Shown one piece after another: positions 1 through 5,566 of a DNA stretch of 11,473 nt (positions are counted from its first letter, which is position 1; every line of letters begins with the position of its first letter). The position numbers and the translations under genes were made by a program. The notes beneath the pieces are model-generated. The model ran no database searches, was not told the DNA's origin, and worked only from the letters and a program-made list of their open reading frames with translations. The stretch is from JBFLVQ01 sp040758525 (GTDB lineage: Bacteria; Acidobacteriota; Blastocatellia; Chloracidobacteriales; JADJPF01): contig JBFLVQ010000272.1 in the NCBI GenBank assembly GCA_040758525.1, positions 1 through 11,473 on the forward strand, in the 5' to 3' direction.

Positions 1-11
1 GAGAATAATTT

Positions 12-40
12 TTGGTTTAACCTGCCCAATCCTTTATGTT
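12..40 (+). promoter_or_regulatory. Possible weak sigma-70 promoter for the sigma-like gene
   Basis: A TTGGTT at 12-17 is followed after 17 nt by TATGTT at 35-40. Both hexamers are only partial matches to TTGACA and TATAAT. The placement, about 35 bases before the ATG at 75, is suitable, but such matches occur often by chance in AT-rich DNA. The real promoter could also lie before the window. Confidence 0.25.
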
Positions 41-74
41 ATTCTTACATCAGTAATAGGGGGGCAAGGATATT

Positions 75-449
75 ATGGTGGGTACTGAACTGTATAGACG
101 ATTTACAGATGGTGAGCTAATAGAATTATTGATTAATTCTCAACAATCTTCTGAACAGCTACAAGCTGCTTGGCAAGAATTTATTGATCGTTTCGAGTAT
201 CTGTTGATTAAAACGATCCGCTTCGCTTTTCGACACCTCATACCGCAAAAGGAACTTACCCCAAAACAGATTTGCCATTTGACAGAACAGATATTCTCTC
301 AATTAGCGCAAGACAACTATAAGCCATTGCGTGAATTGGGATATCGTGTAGAGACCAGATTAGAAACAGCGCTGCAGAAATTGGTCTACAAAACGGTATT
401 AGAATATTTGAACGAAAGTAGAGCCACCAAAGAGATGAATAGCTTTTAG
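75..449 (+). CDS. Small protein resembling region 2 of an ECF sigma factor, no region 4
   Basis: This 124-residue protein shows the pattern of ECF sigma-70 region 2. Residues 10-17 (FTDGELIE) match the usual opening helix. WQEFIDRFEYLLIKTIR (33-49) matches the segment normally written W-x-x-F-x-x-R-Y. ICHLTEQIF (66-74) sits where D-L-x-Q-E-x-F is expected, and LQKLVYKTVLEYLNES (100-115) resembles the end of region 2. The acidic residues usual in the DLxQE core are mostly gone, and the protein stops before any DNA-binding region 4, whereas ordinary ECF factors are about 160-200 residues. The start is supported by AAGGA at 66-70, four bases before the ATG. Its stop lies 4 bases from the stop of the convergent VOC gene, with no obvious terminator between. 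It could be a degenerate sigma factor, a core-polymerase-binding regulator, or an unrelated helical protein. The sigma resemblance is read by eye. Confidence 0.6.
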   Translation: MVGTELYRRFTDGELIELLINSQQSSEQLQAAWQEFIDRFEYLLIKTIRFAFRHLIPQKELTPKQICHLTEQIFSQLAQDNYKPLRELGYRVETRLETALQKLVYKTVLEYLNESRATKEMNSF

Positions 450-453
450 TCTG

Positions 454-819
454 TTACTCATACCAAATCTCGATCTCATACCCATCCGGGTCCTTGACAA
501 AAGCAAAGGGAAGACCAGGAGCAAATTCTCCTCGTTTAATAATCTTTCCACCAGCTTGTTCAACTTCTTGCACCGCAGCATCGATATCATCCGCTGCCAT
601 TAAGCGAAAACCAAAGTGTGTGATACCACCTATCTTTCCAGCCTGTGCAGAGTCTTTTTCAAAAGCAATAACATCATGGCTGCCAGGTCCTTGAACTTGT
701 ATGCTGTTCTCATCACGATAGTATTCTTTTACACCAAATACTTGCTGATAGAAACGTAGCGAATGCTCAGGGTTTTTGACAGCAAGATTTATGTGTGTCA
801 ATCCATGTGTCTTTATCAT
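454..819 (-). CDS. VOC-superfamily (glyoxalase / bleomycin-resistance fold) protein
   Basis: The 121-residue product has the paired beta-alpha-beta-beta-beta modules of the vicinal oxygen chelate fold. The first is LTHINLAVKNPEHSLRFYQQVFG (residues 7-29, described by its key residues H9, F23, Y24, F28, G29). The second starts at ITHFGFRL (66-73) and ends in DPDGYEIEIW (110-119). Likely metal ligands in the family positions are H9, H68 and E117, so the metal site looks intact, as in glyoxalase I or dioxygenase relatives. Length fits a single-domain VOC protein. The ATG at 819 has GAGG at 830-827 seven bases upstream. The substrate cannot be told: glyoxalase, fosfomycin-resistance and dioxygenase subfamilies all share this outline. 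It is transcribed divergently from another VOC gene at 931. Confidence 0.85.
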   Translation of the reverse strand: MIKTHGLTHINLAVKNPEHSLRFYQQVFGVKEYYRDENSIQVQGPGSHDVIAFEKDSAQAGKIGGITHFGFRLMAADDIDAAVQEVEQAGGKIIKRGEFAPGLPFAFVKDPDGYEIEIWYE

Positions 820-876
820 ATTTATACCTCATTTCAGGTCGGTAAAATTTTTACAATACGCAGATAACGATCTTTT

Positions 877-890
877 GTCACAATCGTGAC
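877..890. repeat. 14-bp inverted repeat in the divergent VOC intergenic region
   Basis: GTCAC-AATC-GTGAC forms a perfect 5-bp inverted repeat around a 4-base spacer, midway between two divergent start codons (819 and 931). The size and placement suit an operator for a dimeric regulator. A TTGTCA hexamer at 875-880 overlaps the left arm and could be a -35 element for the rightward gene, although no good -10 is found 16-18 bases downstream. No regulator gene is next to it. A chance palindrome of this size is possible. Confidence 0.35.
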
Positions 891-930
891 TGTCTAGCAA
901 GTTTAGCACACAGATTAAAAGGAGAAGATT

Positions 931-1383
931 ATGGCAAGCAGAGTAGATCCCATTCCTGAGGGTTACCATACTGTCACACCCTATTTGACGGTTCAGGGAG
1001 TAGCCAAACTGATCGAATTTGTCAAACAGGCTTTTGAAGCAAAAGAGATTGAGCGAATTACACAATCGGACGGAACTATCACACATGCAGAAGTTAGAAT
1101 TGGTGATTCAGTTGTTATGATGGGTGAGGCAAAAGATCCAACAGCAGCGATGCCTAGCGGAATCTATCTATATGTAAATGATACCGATGCCACCTATGAA
1201 CGTGCACTCCAGGCGGGTGCAACCTCGCTAATGCAGCCAACAGATACATTCTATGGTGATCGCAATGCGGGTGCCAAGGATCCCTGTGGTAATCATTGGT
1301 GGATTGCCACACGCAAAGAAAATATTTCCCCAGAGGAGTTGGCAAAGCGTGCAGAGGCCTTTATGAAGGAGAATAAAAGATGA
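931..1383 (+). CDS. PhnB-like VOC family protein
   Basis: The 150-residue protein has the typical PhnB-like VOC outline: PYLTVQGVAKLIEFVKQAF (residues 17-35) with an early partner to HAEVRIGDSVVMMGE (52-66), then the second half with YLYVNDTDATYERALQAGA (about 79-97), FYGDRNAGAKDPCGNHWWIA (107-126) and a charged C-terminal tail ISPEELAKRAEA. H52 is in a usual ligand position. The position that carries the glutamate ligand in glyoxalases is occupied by the HWW segment after DPCGN, so classical glyoxalase metal chemistry is doubtful. The start has AAAAGGAG (917-924) six bases before the ATG. The stop TGA overlaps the next ATG (ATGA), and AAGGAG at 1366-1371 serves the cupin, so the two genes are probably translated together. 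Function is unknown. The family name comes from structural likeness and does not imply phosphonate metabolism. Confidence 0.85.
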   Translation: MASRVDPIPEGYHTVTPYLTVQGVAKLIEFVKQAFEAKEIERITQSDGTITHAEVRIGDSVVMMGEAKDPTAAMPSGIYLYVNDTDATYERALQAGATSLMQPTDTFYGDRNAGAKDPCGNHWWIATRKENISPEELAKRAEAFMKENKR

Positions 1384-1766
1384 AAGCCTGTGATATTGGC
1401 ACCTTGCTGAGTATTTTACCTAAACTGACAATCACATCAGACACCACTGCTGAACAGGCTGAAGCAGCATTTCCAATGCTCGCATCATTTAATCAAGGAG
1501 GGATATTTGTGGGCCATTTCTCAGGACTGGCACCATGGGAGCGTCATACTGGAGGTGATGAATTACTCTACTTAATGGAAGGAGAATCTGAAATTACGGT
1601 ACTGACTGAGAGTAAACCAGTACAGATAACCTTACGGGCAGGATCTGTCTTTGTGGTACCACAAGGACTATGGCATAGACAGCTTGCGCGAGAAGGGGCG
1701 ACACTGCTCTCAGCAACACCACAGCCATCAGAGATCTCAATTGCCGAAGATCCAAGAAAAAGTTGA
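1380..1766 (+). CDS. Single-domain cupin protein
   Basis: This 128-residue protein carries both cupin motifs. Motif 1 is WERHTGGDELLYLMEG (residues 53-68) with H56 and E61. Motif 2 is GSVFVVPQGLWH (88-99) with P94, G96 and H99. The second histidine of the usual H-x-H pair is replaced by G58, so the metal site would be H56, E61 and H99 with one missing ligand. Small cupins of this type include sugar isomerases, dioxygenases and regulators, and no choice can be made here. The start codon overlaps the stop of the PhnB-like VOC gene, and its own AAGGAG lies eight bases upstream at 1366-1371, so it belongs to a two-gene operon. No clear intrinsic terminator follows the stop at 1764-1766; a GGGATTA/TAACCC pairing nearby lacks a T-run. 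Confidence 0.85.
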   Translation: MKACDIGTLLSILPKLTITSDTTAEQAEAAFPMLASFNQGGIFVGHFSGLAPWERHTGGDELLYLMEGESEITVLTESKPVQITLRAGSVFVVPQGLWHRQLAREGATLLSATPQPSEISIAEDPRKS

Positions 1767-1837
1767 GACCATTTTTGATGGGATTAATATCTAGCTGATG
1801 ATAACCCGTTAGATTCTCTGCGTATTGCTACCATAGT

Positions 1838-1866
1838 TTGACAGTGAGAAAGTGTCATGTTATATA
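1838..1866 (+). promoter_or_regulatory. Sigma-70-type promoter of the cobalamin-regulated operon
   Basis: A perfect TTGACA (-35) at 1838-1843 is followed after exactly 17 bases by TATATA (-10) at 1861-1866. Transcription would start near 1873, about 20 bases before the first pairing strand of riboswitch 1. This is the best promoter match in the window and sits where the operon requires one. A TATAAA at 1888-1893 is a weaker alternative without a fitting -35. Confidence 0.7.
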
Positions 1867-1894
1867 GTGCCTTCGGTTGGTTCTTTGTATAAAT

Positions 1895-2096
1895 TTTGGG
1901 TGCCTGTTGTCATTAAGACAACAGGAGAATAGGGAAGCGGGTGAGAATCCCGCGCGGTCCCGCCACTGTATTGCTTTAAGTACTCTGCTCAAAATCATTG
2001 CCACTGCGTACTAAACGCGGGAAGGCAGAGCCTAGAGTCGGCATTTAATCATCCGATTAGTGTTGCCAAAAAGCTAAGTCAGGAGACCTGCCCAAA
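1895..2096 (+). promoter_or_regulatory. Cobalamin riboswitch 1 (probably transcriptional)
   Basis: All hallmark segments of the cobalamin aptamer (RF00174-type) are present in order. P1 is TTTGGG (1895-1900) pairing CCCAAA (2091-2096). A perfect 9-bp hairpin CCTGTTGTC/GACAACAGG lies at 1903-1925. AATAGGGAAG is at 1928-1937, a GCGGG/CCCGC stem at 1937-1953, GCGG/CCGC at 1954-1963 followed by CACTGTA, GCCACTG at 2000-2006, GGGAAGG at 2019-2025, and the B12 box AGTCAGGAGACCTGCC at 2077-2092. In this family the aptamer binds a cobalamin such as adenosylcobalamin, and binding shuts off the downstream gene. The intrinsic terminator 70 bases further on points to transcriptional control. TCAGG of the B12 box (2079-2083) can pair with CCTGA (2175-2179) of the terminator arm, a possible antiterminator contact, which is an inference. 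Confidence 0.95.
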
Positions 2097-2107
2097 GTTG
2101 AGAGCGA

Positions 2108-2139
2108 ACTGCCTCTTCGAGAGAAAGAGTGATCGCAGT
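2108..2139 (+). other. Hairpin in the expression platform between riboswitch 1 and its terminator
   Basis: ACTGC (2108-2112) pairs with GCAGT (2135-2139), and inside it CTCT (2113-2116) can pair with AGAG (2120-2123), or CTCTT (2113-2117) with AAGAG (2125-2129). There is no T-run after it, so it is not a terminator. It may simply fold the spacer between aptamer and terminator, or take part in the switch. Confidence 0.35.
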
Positions 2140-2163
2140 GATAAGACCAATAGGCATAACCTG

Positions 2164-2224
2164 AGAAGCTTCTGCCTGAGTCGCATTGCTCTTACTTGCG
2201 AATCAGGCAGAAGCTTTTCCTTTT
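2164..2224 (+). terminator. Strong rho-independent terminator of riboswitch 1
   Basis: AAGCTTCTGCCTGA (2166-2179) pairs perfectly with TCAGGCAGAAGCTT (2203-2216). The stem extends outward by G2165-U2217 and A2164-U2218. After a G-A mismatch it continues inward with TCGCA (2181-2185) and TGCGA (2197-2201). A T-rich run TTTTCCTTTT (2215-2224) follows. It lies between two cobalamin aptamers and before the operon's first gene, so it is an attenuator and does not mark a gene end. The stem is unusually long for an attenuator. Confidence 0.88.
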
Positions 2225-2282
2225 ACGCATCACAGGTGCATTAATACGCTTGTGTTCGTATAGCTATTTGACAATAGAGTAA

Positions 2283-2464
2283 CGCCTTTGGGTGTGCGGG
2301 AAGTGTGGTGTAATGCCACCGCTGCCCTCGCAACTGTAAGCGGCTAGAAGACCAGTTCCATATTAGCCACTGTAAGTGATTGGTCGCCTATTAAGCGGCT
2401 GTCCTTATGGGAAGGTAAAGGTGTGTAGATGTAAGCCGCAAGCCAGGAGACCGGCCCATAGGTG
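2283..2464 (+). promoter_or_regulatory. Cobalamin riboswitch 2 (probably translational)
   Basis: A second full aptamer. P1 pairs 2283-2292 (CGCCTTTGGG) with 2455-2464 (CCCATAGGTG), with one U-U mismatch and one G-U pair. GCGGGAAG lies at 2297-2304, a GTGG/CCAC stem at 2305-2319, CAACTGTAAGCGG at 2331-2343, GCCACTG at 2366-2372, GGGAAGG at 2409-2415, and the B12 box AGCCAGGAGACCGGCC at 2441-2456. It lacks the AATAGGGAAG stretch and the long early hairpin of riboswitch 1, so it is not a recent copy. P1 ends only about 28 bases before the Shine-Dalgarno sequence of the receptor gene and no terminator follows, which favours control of translation initiation. No convincing promoter lies between it and riboswitch 1. 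Confidence 0.93.
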
Positions 2465-2465
2465 C

Positions 2466-2501
2466 TTCTCATTTTCATCTTCCGAGGGGAAGAAAGGAGA
2501 A
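2466..2501 (+). promoter_or_regulatory. Ribosome-binding-site hairpin region of the receptor gene
   Basis: The Shine-Dalgarno AAAGGAG is at 2493-2499, six bases before the ATG at 2506. TTCTC (2466-2470) is complementary to GAGAA (2497-2501), which covers part of it. Inside, TCTTCC (2478-2483) pairs with GGAAGA (2488-2493) around a GAGG loop. This could hide the ribosome site when riboswitch 2 is bound. The pairing is read from the sequence; the switching role is inferred. Confidence 0.5.
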
Positions 2502-2505
2502 TGTA

Positions 2506-4947
2506 ATGTCGATCTTTAAAATTATAAACCTTAGATCTTTCCGCCTATCTCTATTCTCTATAATCCAGGTTCTCTCTCTTTGTAGTTCACTGGCACTGGC
2601 TACAGTAGAAGCACAACTACATGGTCATATATCTGATCAATCTGGCGCTGCTGTGGCTGGTGCTACCATACGTCTCTCATCACGTGAAGGGTTACGACAC
2701 TCAACCATTAGTGATATCAATGGCAACTATACTTTCAGCCAACTTCCTACTGGTGAATATCTGATCGAAATACAAGCAGCTAACTTTGCTAGACGAGTGG
2801 AAACTTTTCAGTTTAATGGCACACAAGAACAAACACTCGATATTAGGTTGGATGTCTCGGTTATTGCTGAACAGATCGTTGTTACGGCTTCAGCAACTGC
2901 GCAGTCGGTTGATGAGATCTCAAAATCGATCTCTGTTATTGATGCACAGCAGATAGAATCTCGTAATGAACTGTCAATAAGTGAAAGCTTGCGCCTTGTA
3001 CCAGGACTGCGTGTGCAACAACTGGGCGGTCCCGGTTCATTTACCACAATCAAAACTCGTGGTTTGCGTAATGAAGATACTGCCATCTTGATTGATGGCT
3101 TGCGCTTCCGCGATGCTGCTACTACCGCTGGTGATGCTACTTCGTTTATCGAAGATCTATTGGTAGTAAACACTGAGCGTTTAGAGGTTCTACGGGGCTC
3201 AGGTTCTTCTCTTTATGGTACGAATGCAATAGGCGGAGCAATAAATATTATTACAGATGAAGGTGGAGGCCCTACACATGGCCAACTTCAACTTGAAGGT
3301 GGTTCATTAGGACTATTTCGTGGACGCGCTAATTTAGCTGGTGGCACAAATGGTGGACGATTTGGTTATAGCGCTGGAATAGCTCATCTCAATGTCTCCA
3401 ATGGTGTAGATCAGAATGATGCTGCACGTAATACTAGTGGTCAGGGACGAGCGCAATATAACTTTACACCATCGATATCCTTGGCAGGAAGAATCTTCAC
3501 TGCTGATGCTTTTTTACAACTAAATGACAGTCCATTTGCTGTGCCAGCGGCAAATTTGCCTAAGACAGGCATTATACGTGCAGTTTCGTTATCTGCCGAC
3601 CAACAAAAGTTACTAGAGAATGGACGACCATTCCAGCTCAATAATGCAACATTTATCCCCAGCCTTGATGATCCAGACAATCGCCGTCAATCACATTTCT
3701 TTTCCGGAGCGCTGATCTTTACTCAACGACTAAGTGAAGCAGCCAGCTATCGCATCAGCTTTCACAATGTCACTACTAGCCGCACTTTTCGTGATGGACC
3801 AGGTGGCGTTAGGTTTGAGCCGATATTTAATAATTCTAGTGATTTTGATGGTCGGCTAGATACGCTTAACGTAAATACAGACCTACGAATTGGACGTCGT
3901 CATTTTGTCTCAGTAGGATATGAATTTGAGCGTGAATACTACCGCAATATGACACGTAATGAAGACCCTAATGCTGACAAACGAATCAATTCATTAACTA
4001 CAATTAAGCAGCATAGTCAGGCGTTCTTTGTTCAGGATCAGTTACGATTGCTCGATAAGCGCTTACAATTTTCTGCTGCTGCTCGTATACAGACTTTCGC
4101 ACTCTCACAACCAAAATTCCGTGGCGGTACCGCTAGATACACAGGAATCACATTTGATGATCCACCAACAGCTTATACTGGTGATAGCTCAGTCTCTTAT
4201 TTCTTAGCATCAACAAATACCAAACTGCGTGCACATATAGGAAATGGATACCGCGCTGCATCACTTTTCCAGCGATTTGGATCATCCTTCTCCTCTGGCT
4301 CATTTAGCCCATTCGGTGATCCAACTCTTCACCCGGATCGATCCATAGCATTTGATACAGGTATTGATCAGACGCTTCTGAATGGACAGGTGCAAGTGAG
4401 CGCAACCTACTTCTATACTCGTTTGCAAGAGGTGATCGTCTTTGATTCAGGCGGCTTTATTAAAGATCCATTTGGTCGCTCTGCTGGCTATCGTAATACC
4501 GGTGGTGGTCTGGCGCGAGGAGTTGATCTCAGTTTAGTAACAACACCAACTCGCTCACTCAATTTAACACTCTCCTATACCTACACAAATGCTGACGAAC
4601 GTAAACCTTCGATAAAAGAGTTCGTCAAAAGTTTTGTCACTTCTAATCATATGTTCACACTGCTAGTCAACCAGGCAGTTACACGCCATATGAATATTAC
4701 CTTCGATCTATTTGCTGCTAGCGACTATGCATTTCCTTTCTTTGTTAGCGGCAGTGGAAATCGAGCCTATATCTTTGATGGACCTATTAAAGCCGACCTG
4801 GGAGTAAGTTACACACTCCCGATCTTAGGAGATCGCCAACTACGCTTTTATGCAAAAGGAGACAACATTTTTAATCGAACCTATTTTGAAAATGGGTTTC
4901 GCTCTCCTGGCGCCAGCTTTGTTGGTGGCCTTACATTAAGTTTCTAA
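2506..4947 (+). CDS. btuB: TonB-dependent outer-membrane receptor, BtuB-like (cobalamin/corrinoid uptake)
   Basis: The 813-residue protein begins with a basic then hydrophobic signal peptide, with likely cleavage after V-E-A at 34-36. Residues 38-115 form a carboxypeptidase-regulatory-like beta-sandwich (GHISDQSGAAVAGATI, then DINGNYTFSQLPTGEY). A TonB-box-like IVVTASA lies at 124-130. The plug spans about 134-253, with VPGLRV, TRGLRNEDTAILIDG and LEVLRGSGSSLYGTNAIGGAINI pieces typical of the family. The remaining 560 residues are a beta-barrel ending in the aromatic terminus LTLSF. It would import a large ligand across the outer membrane using TonB energy. Assignment to cobalamin rests on the two cobalamin riboswitches in its leader and on the PduO and CobN genes behind it, not on ligand-binding residues. 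A cobalt-porphyrin or other corrinoid is possible. The extra N-terminal domain is absent from E. coli BtuB (about 600 residues), which partly explains the greater length. Confidence 0.88.
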   Translation: MSIFKIINLRSFRLSLFSIIQVLSLCSSLALATVEAQLHGHISDQSGAAVAGATIRLSSREGLRHSTISDINGNYTFSQLPTGEYLIEIQAANFARRVETFQFNGTQEQTLDIRLDVSVIAEQIVVTASATAQSVDEISKSISVIDAQQIESRNELSISESLRLVPGLRVQQLGGPGSFTTIKTRGLRNEDTAILIDGLRFRDAATTAGDATSFIEDLLVVNTERLEVLRGSGSSLYGTNAIGGAINIITDEGGGPTHGQLQLEGGSLGLFRGRANLAGGTNGGRFGYSAGIAHLNVSNGVDQNDAARNTSGQGRAQYNFTPSISLAGRIFTADAFLQLNDSPFAVPAANLPKTGIIRAVSLSADQQKLLENGRPFQLNNATFIPSLDDPDNRRQSHFFSGALIFTQRLSEAASYRISFHNVTTSRTFRDGPGGVRFEPIFNNSSDFDGRLDTLNVNTDLRIGRRHFVSVGYEFEREYYRNMTRNEDPNADKRINSLTTIKQHSQAFFVQDQLRLLDKRLQFSAAARIQTFALSQPKFRGGTARYTGITFDDPPTAYTGDSSVSYFLASTNTKLRAHIGNGYRAASLFQRFGSSFSSGSFSPFGDPTLHPDRSIAFDTGIDQTLLNGQVQVSATYFYTRLQEVIVFDSGGFIKDPFGRSAGYRNTGGGLARGVDLSLVTTPTRSLNLTLSYTYTNADERKPSIKEFVKSFVTSNHMFTLLVNQAVTRHMNITFDLFAASDYAFPFFVSGSGNRAYIFDGPIKADLGVSYTLPILGDRQLRFYAKGDNIFNRTYFENGFRSPGASFVGGLTLSF

Positions 4948-4965
4948 AGCAAAGGAGAAAGCATT

Positions 4966-5541
4966 ATGAGTATTGCAACTAAACGTGGTGATAGTGGACA
5001 GACCGGTCTAGCGGGCGGTATTCGTGTCTCCAAAGCTAGTTTACGTGTTGAAGCTTACGGCACAATTGATGAGCTTAATTCGGCAATGGGATTTGCCCGA
5101 TCAATCTGTGAGGATCAAGAGATCCGCACAACTGTCAAAGCCATTCAACAAGAGCTTTTTCGAGTAGGTTCGGCGGTGGCTACACCACCAAATAGCAAAA
5201 AACAACCTCCTGTTATCACTGCTGAGATGGTTGAAGTATTAACCGCACAGGTTCATCGAATCGAAAGCACAGAAGGTGTTCTTGGTGATTGGTCACTTCC
5301 TGGTGAACATACAGTCTCTTCTGCATTCGATATGGCGCGTACTATATGTCGTCGTGCTGAGCGCCAACTAGTTCGACTCAGTGAATCTGGGGAAGAAATT
5401 AATCCCCATATTCTTGCATACCTGAATCGTCTCTCCGATCTTCTCTGGCTCTTTGGTCGATTAATTGAGGTTGGTGCGGGAGTCGATTCGTCTTTACGTA
5501 ATGAAGCCGATAAAGGGGCAAAATGGTCACGCGCTTGGTAA
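4966..5541 (+). CDS. pduO: PduO-type ATP:cob(I)alamin adenosyltransferase
   Basis: The enzyme moves the 5'-deoxyadenosyl group of ATP onto cob(I)alamin or a cob(I)alamin precursor, giving the adenosylated coenzyme in the cytoplasm. The 191-residue protein has all PduO signatures. These are the N-terminal ATP-binding TKRGDSGQTGL (5-15), EAYGTIDELNS (29-39), RTICRRAER (125-133) and YLNRLSDLLW (152-161). Length matches the family (about 180-200 residues), so there is no truncation. The start is backed by AAAGGAG at 4951-4957, eight bases before the ATG. It begins 18 bases after the receptor stop and is followed within 25 bases by cobN, so it is surely in the same transcript and under the same B12 control. 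Its presence implies that the imported or locally made corrinoid is converted to the adenosyl form. It is unrelated in sequence to the CobA/BtuR type. Confidence 0.95.
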   Translation: MSIATKRGDSGQTGLAGGIRVSKASLRVEAYGTIDELNSAMGFARSICEDQEIRTTVKAIQQELFRVGSAVATPPNSKKQPPVITAEMVEVLTAQVHRIESTEGVLGDWSLPGEHTVSSAFDMARTICRRAERQLVRLSESGEEINPHILAYLNRLSDLLWLFGRLIEVGAGVDSSLRNEADKGAKWSRAW

Positions 5542-5566
5542 TAAAATAGTGTGAAAAGAGATCTAC

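Noticed and set aside
829..1086. 85-codon reverse-strand reading frame over the divergent spacer and the PhnB-like gene
   Set aside because: It is antisense to a well-supported gene and shows no recognisable family features.
2164..2218. Long inverted repeat as a transposon end or MITE
   Set aside because: It is followed by a T-run, lies directly behind a cobalamin aptamer, and has no target duplication or transposase, so an attenuator explains it better.
2808..3680. Reverse-strand frames inside the receptor gene
   Set aside because: Low-complexity Ser/Arg-rich translations with no family features, antisense to clear plug and barrel sequence.
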